Shown here one piece after another: positions 58,901 through 63,409 of a DNA stretch of 64,000 nt. Each line of letters starts with the position of its first letter. The first letter of the stretch is position 1. Below the pieces are notes generated by a model. That model was not told the DNA's origin, searched no databases, and saw only the letters and a list, made by a program, of their open reading frames with translations. The stretch spans positions 6,435,001-6,499,000 of the forward strand of contig CM032228.1 in the NCBI GenBank assembly GCA_019009955.1, read 5' to 3'. Both the position numbers and the translations under genes were made by a program. Origin of the DNA: Riptortus pedestris (lineage: Eukaryota > Arthropoda > Insecta > Hemiptera > Alydidae).

Positions 58901-58958
58901 TCTCCTGTATCCAATGATTGCGATGTTCCATCATTGAACTGCTCGTACCCCCACCGAT
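21449..58958 (-). CDS. ATP13A: P5B-type ATPase (ATP13A2/ATP13A3-like), 20 coding exons visible, 5' end missing
   Basis: P-type ATPase of the P5B group; known family members export polyamines such as spermine from late endosomes and lysosomes. I chained 20 GT-AG exons by hand with consistent phases: 3326 coding nt, about 1108 residues and a stop. Visible in order (partial-protein numbering): N-terminal hydrophobic segment ~35-55; [10 protein letters not shown] and following membrane helices ~150-205; A-domain loop TGES 278-281; M4 signature PPALP 403-407, the P5B form; phosphorylation site DKTGT with Asp446; nucleotide-domain KGAPE 598-602; hinge GDGANDC 802-808; C-terminal membrane helices 840-1060; basic cytosolic tail. 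Family proteins are usually about 1150-1250 residues, so roughly 50-100 N-terminal residues are absent. No frameshift or stop breaks the exons, so the gene looks functional. Introns are packed with transposons. Assignment to P5B is firm; which paralogue (A2 or A3/4/5) is not decided. Confidence 0.93.
21859..22040 (-). CDS. ATP13A: ATP13A-like exon (M10 region)
   Basis: Acceptor TTATTTTTAG; donor ATAGAG|GTAAGG, phase 0. It encodes two hydrophobic segments, [14 protein letters not shown] and [19 protein letters not shown], flanking a short extracytosolic loop. Confidence 0.9.
22104..22262 (+). mobile_element. LINE C-terminal fragment
   Basis: Similar to 46640-46880: shares gaacagc, tataaaccactta and acatttacagctaccccatcac. 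The better copy reads as [20 protein letters not shown], the zinc-knuckle region after LINE RNase H. Confidence 0.5.
22284..23154 (+). mobile_element. family-H element, complete forward copy in an ATPase intron
   Basis: Start gtcagtcacacaggggctgc; G-tract at 22603-22621; short TA run at ~23050; end cccttaagggaaatctgcta. The left half of the terminal hairpin is lost. Confidence 0.85.
23394..23545 (-). CDS. ATP13A: ATP13A-like exon (M9)
   Basis: Acceptor TGCTTTTCAG; donor AAAAACT|GTGAGT. It encodes [20 protein letters not shown] and [13 protein letters not shown]. The FSKGKPFRQP-type loop is a strong P5B C-terminal landmark. Confidence 0.94.
23703..24295 (-). mobile_element. family-H element, right-truncated reverse copy
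   Basis: Hairpin end agcagatttcatttaaggga; (TA)n at 23825-23880; accgccctagcggtca hairpin; stops after 'cttaaataccaaacattgta'. Confidence 0.85.
24482..24705 (-). CDS. ATP13A: ATP13A-like exon (M7-M8)
   Basis: Acceptor ATTTGTCAG; donor CCTTG|GTTAGT. It encodes [30 protein letters not shown] and a second membrane helix ending LQHEP. The split codon restores Trp, giving the EPW motif. Confidence 0.94.
24907..25340 (+). mobile_element. Helitron 5' part, no 3' end
   Basis: Starts A|TCTTTATATATATAATTC then agcgtacgtgtgtatgtcac. It contains one of the ~300-bp units and fades into family-H body at ~25340. No CTAG end. Confidence 0.65.
25341..25683 (+). mobile_element. family-H body fragment, forward
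   Basis: gtgggggtttactcaaggcc through gatatctcggttaatatta to ttgcgacagctagagcatta, stopping where the TA tract would start. The next Helitron begins exactly there. Confidence 0.75.
25684..26306 (+). mobile_element. non-autonomous Helitron
   Basis: A|TCTTTGTATATATAGTTC start with the same ~70 bp as at 24907; end gacaacgtctgccgggtccg then CTAG|T. Flanking A and T are part of a TA tract on the right. Confidence 0.82.
27142..27348 (-). CDS. ATP13A: ATP13A-like exon ([13 protein letters not shown]5-M6)
   Basis: Acceptor TTATTTGAAG; donor TATATT|GTGAGT, phase 0. It encodes [12 protein letters not shown] and [10 protein letters not shown], then [19 protein letters not shown] and a hydrophobic run. 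The match to the family is continuous. Confidence 0.96.
27383..27503 (-). mobile_element. tRNA-derived SINE, tail half only
   Basis: Contains gaggctaattggaatgga, ttctagccagagtaggacta and gtttatcactaaatc as in complete copies; the tRNA-like head is missing. Confidence 0.7.
27504..27844. repeat. diverged family-H-like remnant
   Basis: Traces such as tgagtcggatcaaaaaatgt and ttaaataccaaacattgttt indicate an old reverse copy, now interrupted by a SINE at 27845-28064. Confidence 0.5.
27845..28064 (-). mobile_element. tRNA-derived SINE, complete copy
   Basis: The minus strand has the B box GAGTTCGATTCCCACC near 27983-28000 and a head starting GGGGCTGAGGTTAGCC; the tail ends in TTAATAAATA. Confidence 0.82.
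28065..28905. other. no recognisable gene in this part of the intron
   Basis: The family-H trace continues to ~28240. The rest is AT-rich without recognisable motifs; the ORF at 28771-28968 has no support. Confidence 0.5.
28906..29697 (+). mobile_element. family-H element, diverged forward copy
   Basis: Start gtccgtcatgcagcggctga; body from ~29000; end ccccttaagggaaatctgct at 29676-29695 followed by AAAAA. It ends 90 bases from an ATPase exon. Confidence 0.75.
29788..29991 (-). CDS. ATP13A: ATP13A-like exon (FARMSP and GDGANDC)
   Basis: Acceptor TTACTTTGAG; donor TGTGGT|GTGAGT, phase 0. It encodes [19 protein letters not shown] and [12 protein letters not shown], the P-domain Mg-binding hinge. 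Confidence 0.96.
29992..30584. other. intron without recognisable elements
   Basis: AT-rich sequence; no domain, hairpin or repeat recognised. Confidence 0.5.
30585..31445. mobile_element. possible piggyBac-like (TTAA) element remnant
   Basis: A TTAA at 30577-30580 is followed by CACGTTGCATACGG. Interior pieces cttcgcaggctcaattggcc, ggacctcacaggtcaattgc and gatctcgcaggtcccttgca resemble the short repeats seen in some piggyBac-type elements. No second TTAA-bounded end was confirmed; weak call. A family-H hairpin trace (tttccttgagggaaacctac) lies at ~31331. Confidence 0.25.
31764..31909 (-). CDS. ATP13A: ATP13A-like exon (TGDN motif)
   Basis: Acceptor CCGTTCCAG; donor ACTGAG|GTAAGC, phase 0. 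It encodes [18 protein letters not shown], the P-domain TGDN motif with its following helix, then a variable serine-rich loop. Confidence 0.95.
32195..32659 (+). repeat. solo LTR (gypsy-type), plus orientation
   Basis: TG...CA bounded: starts TGTTGCAAAAACTGTG, has TATAAAAGCAGC (~32341), a TCAGCTCTC-like start region, and ends TAATAAACGTAACA. Preceded by ATAT (32191-32194) and followed by ATAG. Homologous to 49227-49835. Confidence 0.75.
32664..33218 (-). repeat. solo LTR (gypsy-type), minus orientation
   Basis: Inverted relative to its neighbour and separated by only ATAG (32660-32663); right flank ATAT (33219-33222). The minus strand has TATAAAAGCAGCCCAGCTTG and an AATAAA before the GTAACA end. 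The pair forms a ~1-kb inverted repeat in the intron. Confidence 0.75.
33488..33605 (-). CDS. ATP13A: ATP13A-like exon ([11 protein letters not shown])
   Basis: Acceptor TTATTTCTTTCAG; donor CTGACAG|GTATGT. It encodes [19 protein letters not shown] and [14 protein letters not shown], the start of the second half of the P-domain. The glycine of TGDN is split across the intron. Confidence 0.95.
33606..34788. other. intron without recognisable elements
   Basis: AT-rich, with a T-tract at 34508-34529. A trace of Helitron-like repeat (ttagttcagttgtttttgcc near 33995) may be present. No gene seen. Confidence 0.45.
34789..34910 (-). CDS. ATP13A: ATP13A-like exon ([10 protein letters not shown])
   Basis: Acceptor TAGTTCCAG; donor GAAAAG|GTAATC, phase 0. 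It encodes [20 protein letters not shown] and [10 protein letters not shown], the helix and strand after KGAPE in the nucleotide domain. Confidence 0.94.
35225..36108 (+). mobile_element. family-H element(s), diverged forward copy
   Basis: Two consecutive body segments (35225-35500 and 35500-36108); the second has the TA run at ~35945-35985, ggacctcattttcatcatct and the hairpin aatttcccttaagggaaatc at ~36082-36102. Confidence 0.75.
36511..37134 (+). mobile_element. family-H element, complete forward copy with variant middle
   Basis: Start gtccgtcacgcaggggctgc; variant segment ggccgccagagctctcggcg shared with 15655-15830; TA tract 36992-37013; end tttcccttaaaggaaatctg then CTAAAA. Confidence 0.88.
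37135..37649. other. intron, possibly an old repeat
   Basis: C-tract at 37362-37371 and weak family-H-like words only; nothing firm. Confidence 0.4.
37650..37848 (-). CDS. ATP13A: ATP13A-like exon (QFPFSS and KGAPE motifs)
   Basis: Acceptor TTATTTTGTAG; donor TCATCAA|GTGAGA. It encodes [19 protein letters not shown] and [18 protein letters not shown] is the ATP-binding motif of P5 ATPases. It ends with one base of a split Thr codon. Confidence 0.96.
37849..39229. other. intron without recognisable elements
   Basis: AT-rich; a G-rich patch (gggaggggaggggtggtggg) at ~38840. No repeat family recognised, unusual among the introns here. Confidence 0.5.
39230..39316 (-). CDS. ATP13A: ATP13A-like exon (nucleotide domain linker)
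   Basis: An 87-nt exon of 29 codons with acceptor GATTCATAG and donor GTAAAT|GTAAGT. It encodes [12 protein letters not shown] and [11 protein letters not shown]. It follows STEW in phase 0 and precedes ALEQSNE in phase 0, where the family has a poorly conserved loop. Confidence 0.85.
39538..40130 (-). mobile_element. family-H element, complete but internally deleted reverse copy
   Basis: Hairpin end agcagatttcccttgaggga to gcagcccctgcatgacggac, with T-runs outside both ends. The TA tract is replaced partly by a T-run at ~39676. The C-tract half of the body is missing. Confidence 0.9.
40255..40705 (+). mobile_element. Helitron internal repeat fragment
   Basis: Two ~300-bp-type units (tatttcctattgctttttca-like, aacaaaagttgtttattttg, aacaaaactcggtatgtgaa) without either Helitron terminus. 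A SINE follows directly. Confidence 0.65.
40708..40854 (-). mobile_element. tRNA-derived SINE, internally deleted
   Basis: Has ttattattatttattaacgt and B-box-like gggaattgaactcgtcaact; the middle is shortened. Confidence 0.7.
40855..41769. other. intron without recognisable elements
   Basis: Very AT-rich; the ORF at 41485-41826 is lysine/isoleucine-rich low complexity with no domain. Confidence 0.5.
41770..42818 (-). mobile_element. tRNA-derived SINE split by a Helitron
   Basis: SINE tail half 41770-41874 and head half 42702-42818. Joining the flanks restores 'atttaa|tgagt', the sequence seen uninterrupted at ~48937. Confidence 0.82.
41875..42701 (-). mobile_element. non-autonomous Helitron inserted in a SINE
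   Basis: On the minus strand it starts A|TCTATATAAATATATATAAA, contains acctctgtctgtaaattga-like sequence, and ends cccgaacgaagctgggtacc then TTAGCTAG|T. No target-site duplication. Confidence 0.87.
42894..43103 (-). CDS. ATP13A: ATP13A-like exon (TGTLTEEG, nucleotide domain)
   Basis: Acceptor GTTTGTCAG; donor GAATGG|GTTTGT, phase 0. It encodes [14 protein letters not shown] right after CFDK, then [20 protein letters not shown] and MFESTEW, all P5B nucleotide-domain landmarks. A SINE ends about 75 bases away in the downstream intron. Confidence 0.96.
43203..44113 (+). mobile_element. family-H element, forward copy
   Basis: Start gtccgtcacacaaggtctgc; unusual insert near 43670-43740 (ccgaactaatccgtccagag), also seen in shortened form near 53230; end retains ggacctcattttcatcatct but the terminal hairpin is reduced to gaaaatgctgcta. 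TA tract absent. Confidence 0.82.
44412..44969 (+). mobile_element. family-H element, forward copy adjacent to an ATPase exon
   Basis: Diverged start (ctgcagtggctgcattaact); body; short TA tract at 44826-44841; end gatttcccttagggggaaatc then TGTTAA. It stops 27 bases from the splice donor of the phosphorylation-site exon. Confidence 0.82.
44997..45185 (-). CDS. ATP13A: ATP13A-like exon (M4 PPALP and phosphorylation site)
   Basis: Acceptor TTTTCAG; donor GACAAG|GTAGTT, phase 0. It encodes [19 protein letters not shown], where PPALP is the P5B substrate-site signature, and ends KLVCFDK with the Asp that is phosphorylated. The TGT half of DKTGT lies in the next exon. A family-H repeat ends only 27 bases inside the following intron. 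Confidence 0.97.
45284..46453 (+). mobile_element. 5'-truncated LINE with RNase H, 15-bp TSD
   Basis: Perfect 15-bp duplication caattacgatgacaa at 45269-45283 and 46454-46468, and a (CAA)n tail. Coding is frameshifted near 45540 but clear: IIYTDGSK, then [44 protein letters not shown] and the terminal [17 protein letters not shown] knuckle. RNase H catalytic acidic residues are visible. It is antisense to the host gene. Confidence 0.9.
46640..46880 (+). mobile_element. LINE C-terminal fragment
   Basis: Plus-strand reading [20 protein letters not shown] then [20 protein letters not shown] matches the post-RNase H knuckle region of LINEs, with stops. Confidence 0.6.
47043..47244 (-). CDS. ATP13A: ATP13A-like exon (A-domain end, M3)
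   Basis: Acceptor TTTTCCAG; donor CGAGGG|GTGAGT, phase 0. It encodes [20 protein letters not shown], then [16 protein letters not shown] and a hydrophobic helix [20 protein letters not shown]. The [12 protein letters not shown] run is typical of P5B proteins. Confidence 0.95.
47245..47884. other. intron; faint LINE 3'-UTR-like trace
   Basis: gttaccaaatgcatagattt and tcttaataaaattaaaaatt near 47610-47655 resemble the LINE 3' UTR at 3180-3240. Otherwise nothing. Confidence 0.4.
47885..47999 (-). CDS. ATP13A: ATP13A-like exon (TGES loop)
   Basis: Acceptor ATATTTAG; donor ACAAG|GTTTCA (weak but GT). It encodes the ES of TGES, then TPVTKVP and the region ending GTNVIQT. Its last two bases join the next exon to make Arg, giving [10 protein letters not shown]. 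Confidence 0.93.
48103..48190 (+). mobile_element. second tRNA-like SINE family, fragment
   Basis: gggggtgccggtggctgtgg followed by a B-box-like gcaggttcgatccgtgcc. A related inverted piece (gatggtagtggtaggtgtac) is at ~54757. Confidence 0.5.
48200..48440 (+). pseudogene. LINE reverse-transcriptase C-terminal fragment
   Basis: Open reading with [19 protein letters not shown] and [20 protein letters not shown] resembles the LYRSLIRSKLDYGS...IHNxGLRLxxGAF thumb region of jockey/CR1-type LINEs. Confidence 0.6.
48453..48560 (+). mobile_element. family-H body fragment
   Basis: ttctatacactttttccctt to ccccccctctccccagtcca follows the forward body order. Confidence 0.6.
48841..49057 (-). mobile_element. 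tRNA-derived SINE, best-preserved head
   Basis: The minus strand reads GGCTGTGCAAGTTAAGGCG, TTGGTCTTAATCTCACG and GGGTTCGATTCCCGCC: a Ser-type tRNA-like head with good A and B boxes. The tail ends in TTATTATT units. Confidence 0.85.
49227..49835 (+). repeat. solo LTR (gypsy-type), 4-bp ATAT duplication
   Basis: TGTTGGAAAACTGC start, AATAAA within ggtcaaataaattgtgcag, end TAATAAACGTAACA. Flanked by ATAT on both sides (49223-49226 and 49836-49839). No internal retrotransposon sequence, so it is a recombined solo LTR. Confidence 0.82.
50040..50171 (-). CDS. ATP13A: ATP13A-like exon (actuator domain)
   Basis: Acceptor TTGCTATTCTAG; donor ACAG|GTTTGC. It encodes [14 protein letters not shown] and [19 protein letters not shown], the standard A-domain strands leading into the TGES dephosphorylation loop. 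The loop glycine codon is split by the following intron. Confidence 0.95.
50172..50551. other. intron without recognisable elements
   Basis: AT-rich; nothing recognised. Confidence 0.5.
50552..51814 (+). mobile_element. degraded non-autonomous Helitron
   Basis: (TA)n then aaaattctgtctgtacatta at the 5' side; ~300-bp units; end ccgggcaaaggggggtatct gag then CTAT instead of CTAG, with the hairpin damaged. Confidence 0.75.
51815..52120. other. intron without recognisable elements
   Basis: AT-rich; aatttgagctaattttataaag repeats a phrase at ~50275 (50274-50295), suggesting a short local duplication around the Helitron. Confidence 0.4.
52121..52193 (-). CDS. ATP13A: ATP13A-like exon (start of actuator domain)
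   Basis: A short exon of 73 nt with acceptor TTTCTAG and a weak donor GGAG|GTACTC. It encodes [20 protein letters not shown]. The last base plus AA of the next exon forms Glu. Placement and phase both fit the actuator domain entry. Confidence 0.88.
52194..52754. other. intron without recognisable elements
   Basis: AT-rich; nothing recognised. Confidence 0.5.
52755..53388 (+). mobile_element. family-H element, forward, internal deletion
   Basis: Start gtctgtcacacagcggctat; shares the ccgaactaacg insert with the 43.2-kb copy; most of the right half including the TA tract is gone; end gatttcccttaaggtaaatctg then CTAAAA. Confidence 0.82.
53727..53931 (-). CDS. ATP13A: ATP13A-like exon (M1-M2 region)
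   Basis: Acceptor TTATTTTTCAG; donor AGGAAG|GTAACT, phase 0. It encodes LQIYGKN followed by [19 protein letters not shown] and a second hydrophobic run. The VLNPFYIFE core is diagnostic of P5 ATPases at the first core membrane helices. Confidence 0.93.
53932..54272. other. intron without recognisable elements
   Basis: AT-rich; nothing recognised. Confidence 0.5.
54273..54692 (-). mobile_element. family-H element, internally deleted reverse copy
   Basis: Hairpin end agcagattttccttagggga; ends in caggaaaatctggttagtta-like sequence at ~54692, missing the outermost block. Confidence 0.75.
54745..54790 (-). mobile_element. second tRNA-like SINE family, fragment
   Basis: ctgatggtagtggtaggtgt is the inverse of 48128-48150. 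Confidence 0.4.
54791..55159. other. intron without recognisable elements
   Basis: Nothing recognised. Confidence 0.5.
55160..57377 (+). mobile_element. family-H element with a Helitron in its TA tract
   Basis: The outermost start block is degraded (agcagatttccctgatgtag at 55169); the body runs to the ccactatagtggtaacagac hairpin; (GT)n/(TA)n; Helitron; then aggtaggattgattgacatt and the hairpin gatttcccttaagggaattc. Confidence 0.8.
55915..57263 (+). mobile_element. non-autonomous Helitron
   Basis: 5' sequence taaaattgtaacctctgtct as at 7330; the exact TC start is blurred by TA repeats. About four ~300-bp units; A-tract at ~57114-57130; end cccaggcgaagccgggtatct gag then CTAG|T. Confidence 0.83.
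57577..57764 (-). CDS. ATP13A: ATP13A-like exon (N-terminal cytosolic segment)
   Basis: Acceptor AACTGTTTTAG; donor TGGAG|GTGATT leaves two bases that join G of the next exon to make Arg. It encodes the segment with [14 protein letters not shown] and ends ISKQLRDW. This is the family's pre-M1 region (aromatic RYxW-type motif, then the GL/YG region). It was found only by reading the minus strand between the flanking exons; both phases fit. Confidence 0.85.
57858..57900 (+). mobile_element. family-H start fragment
   Basis: gatcacacagggctgtgtaa then actaagcaaattttcc only. Confidence 0.6.
57995..58604 (-). mobile_element. family-H element, left-truncated reverse copy
   Basis: Body from 'taatatctctgttactatgc' to gcttacgcagcccctgtgtc. 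C-tract at ~58286. It lies 118 bp from the first visible ATPase exon. Confidence 0.82.
58723..58958 (-). CDS. ATP13A: ATP13A-like, first visible coding exon
   Basis: Acceptor TTTGTTTGCAG precedes the exon; donor AAG|GTGGTT closes it in phase 0. It encodes about 78 residues starting around [11 protein letters not shown] and includes the hydrophobic stretch [19 protein letters not shown]. This matches the N-terminal membrane-associated region of P5B ATPases. It starts with two bases of a split codon, so at least one more upstream coding exon must exist. I could not recognise that exon in 59-64 kb. Confidence 0.88.
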
Positions 58959-59015
58959 CTGCAAACAAAATAAACAATGAAACAGCATTGAACACATATT
59001 CTCACAATTAAAAGC

Positions 59016-59378
59016 CCTTCACACAGGGGCTGCGTAAACTAAGCAGATTTCCCGAATGAAGTTTTACAATAGATAAATCTACATACTGCTAACAATTAAC
59101 ATCACTCTGCGTATTAACTGAATAAATACAAACAGTAATGAGAAATCTTTCAGTCAATTTTAATAAACATCCAAAGGAAAGCATTTGAATTGTAAACAAA
59201 CAGGTCTGCGCAGAGCAGATAAACAGATATACTGCACTGGAAAGAAAATCAATTACTGAATTATATCTGAATCTAACAAATTTATTTTATTGAAGCATCT
59301 TTACTATGTCTAGTACTGTAATTTATAATGAATCAGAATAATTTTTATCCCAATCACTAAACTTTTAGTAGTCCAAAG

Positions 59379-59423
<45 letters not shown>

Positions 59424-59725
59424 GGGGGGGGGGATCAATAGAACTTATTTGTATAAATCTCACAAAGTAGAACTTCAATGAAAACAATATTTGGTATTTT
59501 ACCATGTTATGAAGTGGTTCATGATATAATCGCTTATTATTAAAATGACATGAGTAGGAGTGGGAGTTATATTCAAGATAAAGAATAAATGTATATAACA
59601 ATATTTATAGTAGATTCAATTTGCAATAAGATTGGTTCAATACAATTTTTCGATCCAAAGTATAGTAATGCGGATATTTCAATTCTTCAAAAACCCCTCC
59701 CCTCCCAATGGGCTGATTTCAGTCA
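59016..59725 (+). mobile_element. family-H element, right-truncated forward copy
   Basis: Start ccttcacacaggggctgcgt; a 50-base A/G tract at 59377-59432 where other copies have a short G-tract; stops at ~59725 before the TA tract. Confidence 0.82.
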
Positions 59726-59994
59726 AGCATATATTCACCCAGCTAAGTTATTAACTACTGATAAAATCATTCATCCTATTGCTGATCGTTAAAAAGAAAA
59801 AGAAACTAACAACATTGTTTGAATAGAAGCAAGCCAATATTATTCATCTTCACATAAAAAAAACACTAGTACTATTGAATAAACATATTATACCCAAGAA
59901 AACTACAAATGATATTAAGAGACAAGCATGGCACATGCCTATTGGCGGCTTCCAGCAAACAAAAAAAACAATGAATTTAAGTAGCTAAAGTTAA

Positions 59995-60249
59995 AGATGC
60001 ATTGAAGAAACTATTATAGGTAAGAGTTAATAATAAATTAATGAAACTATTACAGGAGAATCACCCAATAAATTAAAGAGTCTATTACAGGGCAGAGCCA
60101 ATCAATACATTAATGACACTCTTACAGAGTGCAGACGCCCAATACATTAAAGAACCTATTATAGATATGAGTCAACTTATAAATTAAAGAGACTATTATA
60201 GATAAGAATAACCCAATAAATACGCTATTCACAGTAGAGTCACCCAATT
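59995..60249 (+). repeat. minisatellite, left block
   Basis: Diverged ~35-bp units of the type 'cacccaataaattaaagagt ctattacaggg'. Continues on the right of the hAT insertion. Confidence 0.8.
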
Positions 60250-60257
60250 CTTTAGAC

Positions 60258-61118
60258 CATATGTGGGCAACCACCGGCCCGCTGTAAGGTTTGATCCGGC
60301 CCACAAGACATTTTGATAAAGTCCGTCACGCAGGGGCTGCGTAAACTAAGCAGATTTCCCTCGTGAAGTTTAGTAATAGATAAATATACATACTGCTAAC
60401 ACAACACCGTGAATAAATACAAACGGAAATAAGAAATGTTTCATCCAATTTCAATAGCCTGCCGACAGGAAGCGTTAGGTTAGAAATGTAAACAAACGGG
60501 TCCCGCCTCACACCGGAAAGAAAAACAATTACTGAAATATATCAGAATATAACACATTAATTTTATTGAAAACTATTTACTATATCTAGTACTGTAATTA
60601 ATAATGAGTCAGAATAATTGTTATCTCAATCAATAAAATTTTAGAAGTCCAAAACTTTAAGATGGGGGGGAGTCACCAGTGCATATTTGCATGTATCTCG
60701 TATAATAAAGGTCTCTTGAATACAATTTTTGGTATTTAAACTTCCAATAATGTGATTTATTATGTATCAGAGTATTGTTTACGTAACATGAGTAGAAGTG
60801 GCGGTTTGGTGAAAACTGAAAAATGCAAATATCTCGGTTAATATTCAAGATAGAGAATAAATGTATATAACAATATTTATAGTAAATTTAATTTGTAATA
60901 AGATTGATTCTGTATAATATTTCGATCCGACGTATAGTAACGGAGATATTTCGAAAATCCTCCCCTCTAAACCCCCCCTCTCCCACTGGTCCGATTTCAG
61001 CCGTTAACGAACTTGATCTTTCTTTTTACATAAGACGCTTAAATATGAAGTTTGGTAAGGATTAAACAGAAATTGCGACCGCTAGAGCGGTAACAGACAA
61101 ATATATAGATATAGATAT

Positions 61119-61153
<35 letters not shown>

Positions 61154-61766
61154 TATATATATACAGTTTTGAACGGACCTCATTTTCGTCATCTACTAGG
61201 TAGGATCGATGGACATTTGAAGAAAAATGTCGAAAATTCCGTCATGAGTACAACCTCAATAGCTGATTTCCCTTAAGGGAAATCTGCTAAAAAAACAATT
61301 AATCAAAAATATTACACTACTTACTCCAAATGAGGAAGATGGGGGATGGGGAGAGATTAGCAGTACTTATAAATGTCACCAGTTCTTTTCAATGATGAAA
61401 GTTAATAAATCAAAACATCATATAAGGCTGACTGATGATAACTTGGAAAATTCTTTTCGTCTTTGGGTCAGTGAATCGAAGGATTAGTTTCCCAAATTCC
61501 AGCTCGGTGTCACTATTTAACTTTCCTTGTTTGTAATAATTCCAAATTTTACGATTTAATTATAACGTTGTACCTATTTTTTTGACTTCATTATGTTATT
61601 TTAATAAATTGTAATATAATTACATTGTCGTTATAATTTCATGTTTGATGTCTATCGTTAAAAATTATGAACACAACTTTAAAATGCACTACTTTTAAAA
61701 GCGGCCTGCAAACGTATTTGCACACTAAAGTTTGGTCCGCAACATGTCAAAGGTTGCCTATACCTG
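60258..61766 (+). mobile_element. hAT-family element, 8-bp TSD, carrying a family-H insertion
   Basis: Ends CATATGTGGGCAACC (left) and CAGGTATAGGCAACC (right, read on minus strand) match the CAGNNNTGGGCAACC terminal type of some hAT elements. Flanks CTTTAGAC (60250-60257) and CTTTAGAA (61767-61774) agree at 7 of 8. About 61430 a transposase C-terminal remnant reads LTDDNLENSFRLWVSESKD, then a stop. Confidence 0.78.
60321..61290 (+). mobile_element. family-H element, complete copy inside the hAT element
   Basis: Start gtccgtcacgcaggggctgc; G-tract; TA tract 61100-61163; end hairpin gatttcccttaagggaaatc at ~61265-61284 then TGCTAA. Nearly identical to 1199-2135; a good reference copy for the family. 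Confidence 0.93.
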
Positions 61767-61774
61767 CTTTAGAA

Positions 61775-63215
61775 AGTCCATTATAGGTATGAGTCACCCA
61801 ATAAATTAATGAGACTATTATAGATAAGAATAACCCAATAAATTAATGAAACTGTACACAGTAGAGTCACCCAATTCTTTAGAGTCTATTATAGGTACAG
61901 GTCACCCAATACATTAATGAGACGATTACAGAGTGGAGTCACCCTATGCATTAATGAGTCTATTATAGGGATGAGACCCAATACATTAATGAGACTATTA
62001 AATGGTAGTCACCCTATGCATTAATGAGTCTATTATAGGGATGAGACCCAATACATTAATGAGACTATTAAATGGTAGTCACCCTATGCATTAATGAGGC
62101 GATTACAGAGTGGAGTCACCCGATGCAATAAAGAGTCTATTATAGGGATGAGACCCAATACATTAATGAGACTATTAAATGGTAGTCACCCGATGCATTA
62201 ATGAGGCGATTACAGAGTGGAGTCACCCTATGCATTAATGTGTCTATTATAGGGATGAGACCCAATACATTAATGAGACTATTAAATGGTAGTCACCCTA
62301 TGCATTAATGAGACTATTAAATGGTAGTCACCCTATGCATTAATGAGGCGATTACAGAGTGGAGTCACCCAATACATTAATGAGACTATTAAATGGTAGT
62401 CACCCTATGCATTAATGAGGCGATTACAGAGTGGAGTCACCCGATGCAATAAAGAGTCTATTATAGGGATGAGACCCAATACATTAATGACTAAATGGTA
62501 GTCAACGAAGTCTATTATAGGGATGAGACCCAATACAATACAATTAAATGGTACACTACCATATAATGAGTCTATTATAGGGATGAGCATGAGTACCCTA
62601 TTATAGGGATGAGACAATACATTGAGAGACTATTAAATGGTAGTCACCCTATGCATTAATGAGTCTATTATAGGGATGAGACCCAATACATTAATGAGAC
62701 TATTAAATGGTAGTCACCCTATGCATTAATGAGGCGATTACAGAGTGGAGTCACCCGATGCAATAAAGAGTCTATTATAGGGATGAGACCCAATACATTA
62801 ATGAGACTATTAAATGGTAGTCACCCTATGCATTAATGAGTCTATTATAGGGATGAGACCCAATACATTAATGAGACTATTAAATGGTAGTCACCCTATG
62901 CATTAATGAGGCGATAACAGAGTGGAGTCACCCGATGCAATAAAGAGTCTATTATAGGGATGAGACCCAATACAATAAATTAATGAGACTATTAAATGGT
63001 AGTCACCCGATGCATTAATGAGTCTATTATAGGGATGAGACCCAATACATTAATGAGATTATTAAATGGTAGTCACCCTACGCATTAATGAGAATTTACA
63101 GAGAGGATACACTCAATACATCTGACAGTTTATTACAGGTAAGAGTTGGTGAATGAATAAATGAGAAAATTACATGGTAGAATCAAACAATGTATAACGT
63201 AAGAGTCACCCAATA
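61775..63215 (+). repeat. minisatellite, main block (35/70-bp units)
   Basis: About 1.4 kb of tandem units. A 70-bp dimer (from tagtcaccctatgcattaat to gactattaaatgg) is itself two related ~35-bp units. Higher-order variants with 'gcgattacagagtggagtca' alternate. Central units are nearly identical; edge units are diverged. Confidence 0.92.
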
Positions 63216-63409
63216 AATTATTGGACATTCTCTCAAATGCTATTTGCTCCAATGCAAATTGCCTTTCTTAATTTTTTTTTTTTAAACCAGGACTGTGCAG
63301 TACAGGTGAAGACTAGAATCTGTCCCCTCTACTCCACAGACAATACCCAATCAATCACTTAGCATCCTTCTTTAAAGTAGTGCTTCAGAATAGCACGAGA
63401 GTTAATTTC

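Noticed and set aside
58959..58995. Start codon by reading through upstream of the first visible exon (MFNAVSLFILFA)
   Set aside because: A good acceptor TTTGTTTGCAG sits at the boundary and the upstream residues are intron-like; the exon begins with a split codon.
62000..63100. Regular repeats that could suggest a CRISPR array
   Set aside because: Units are contiguous tandem repeats with no unique spacers, and the genome is eukaryotic; it is a minisatellite.
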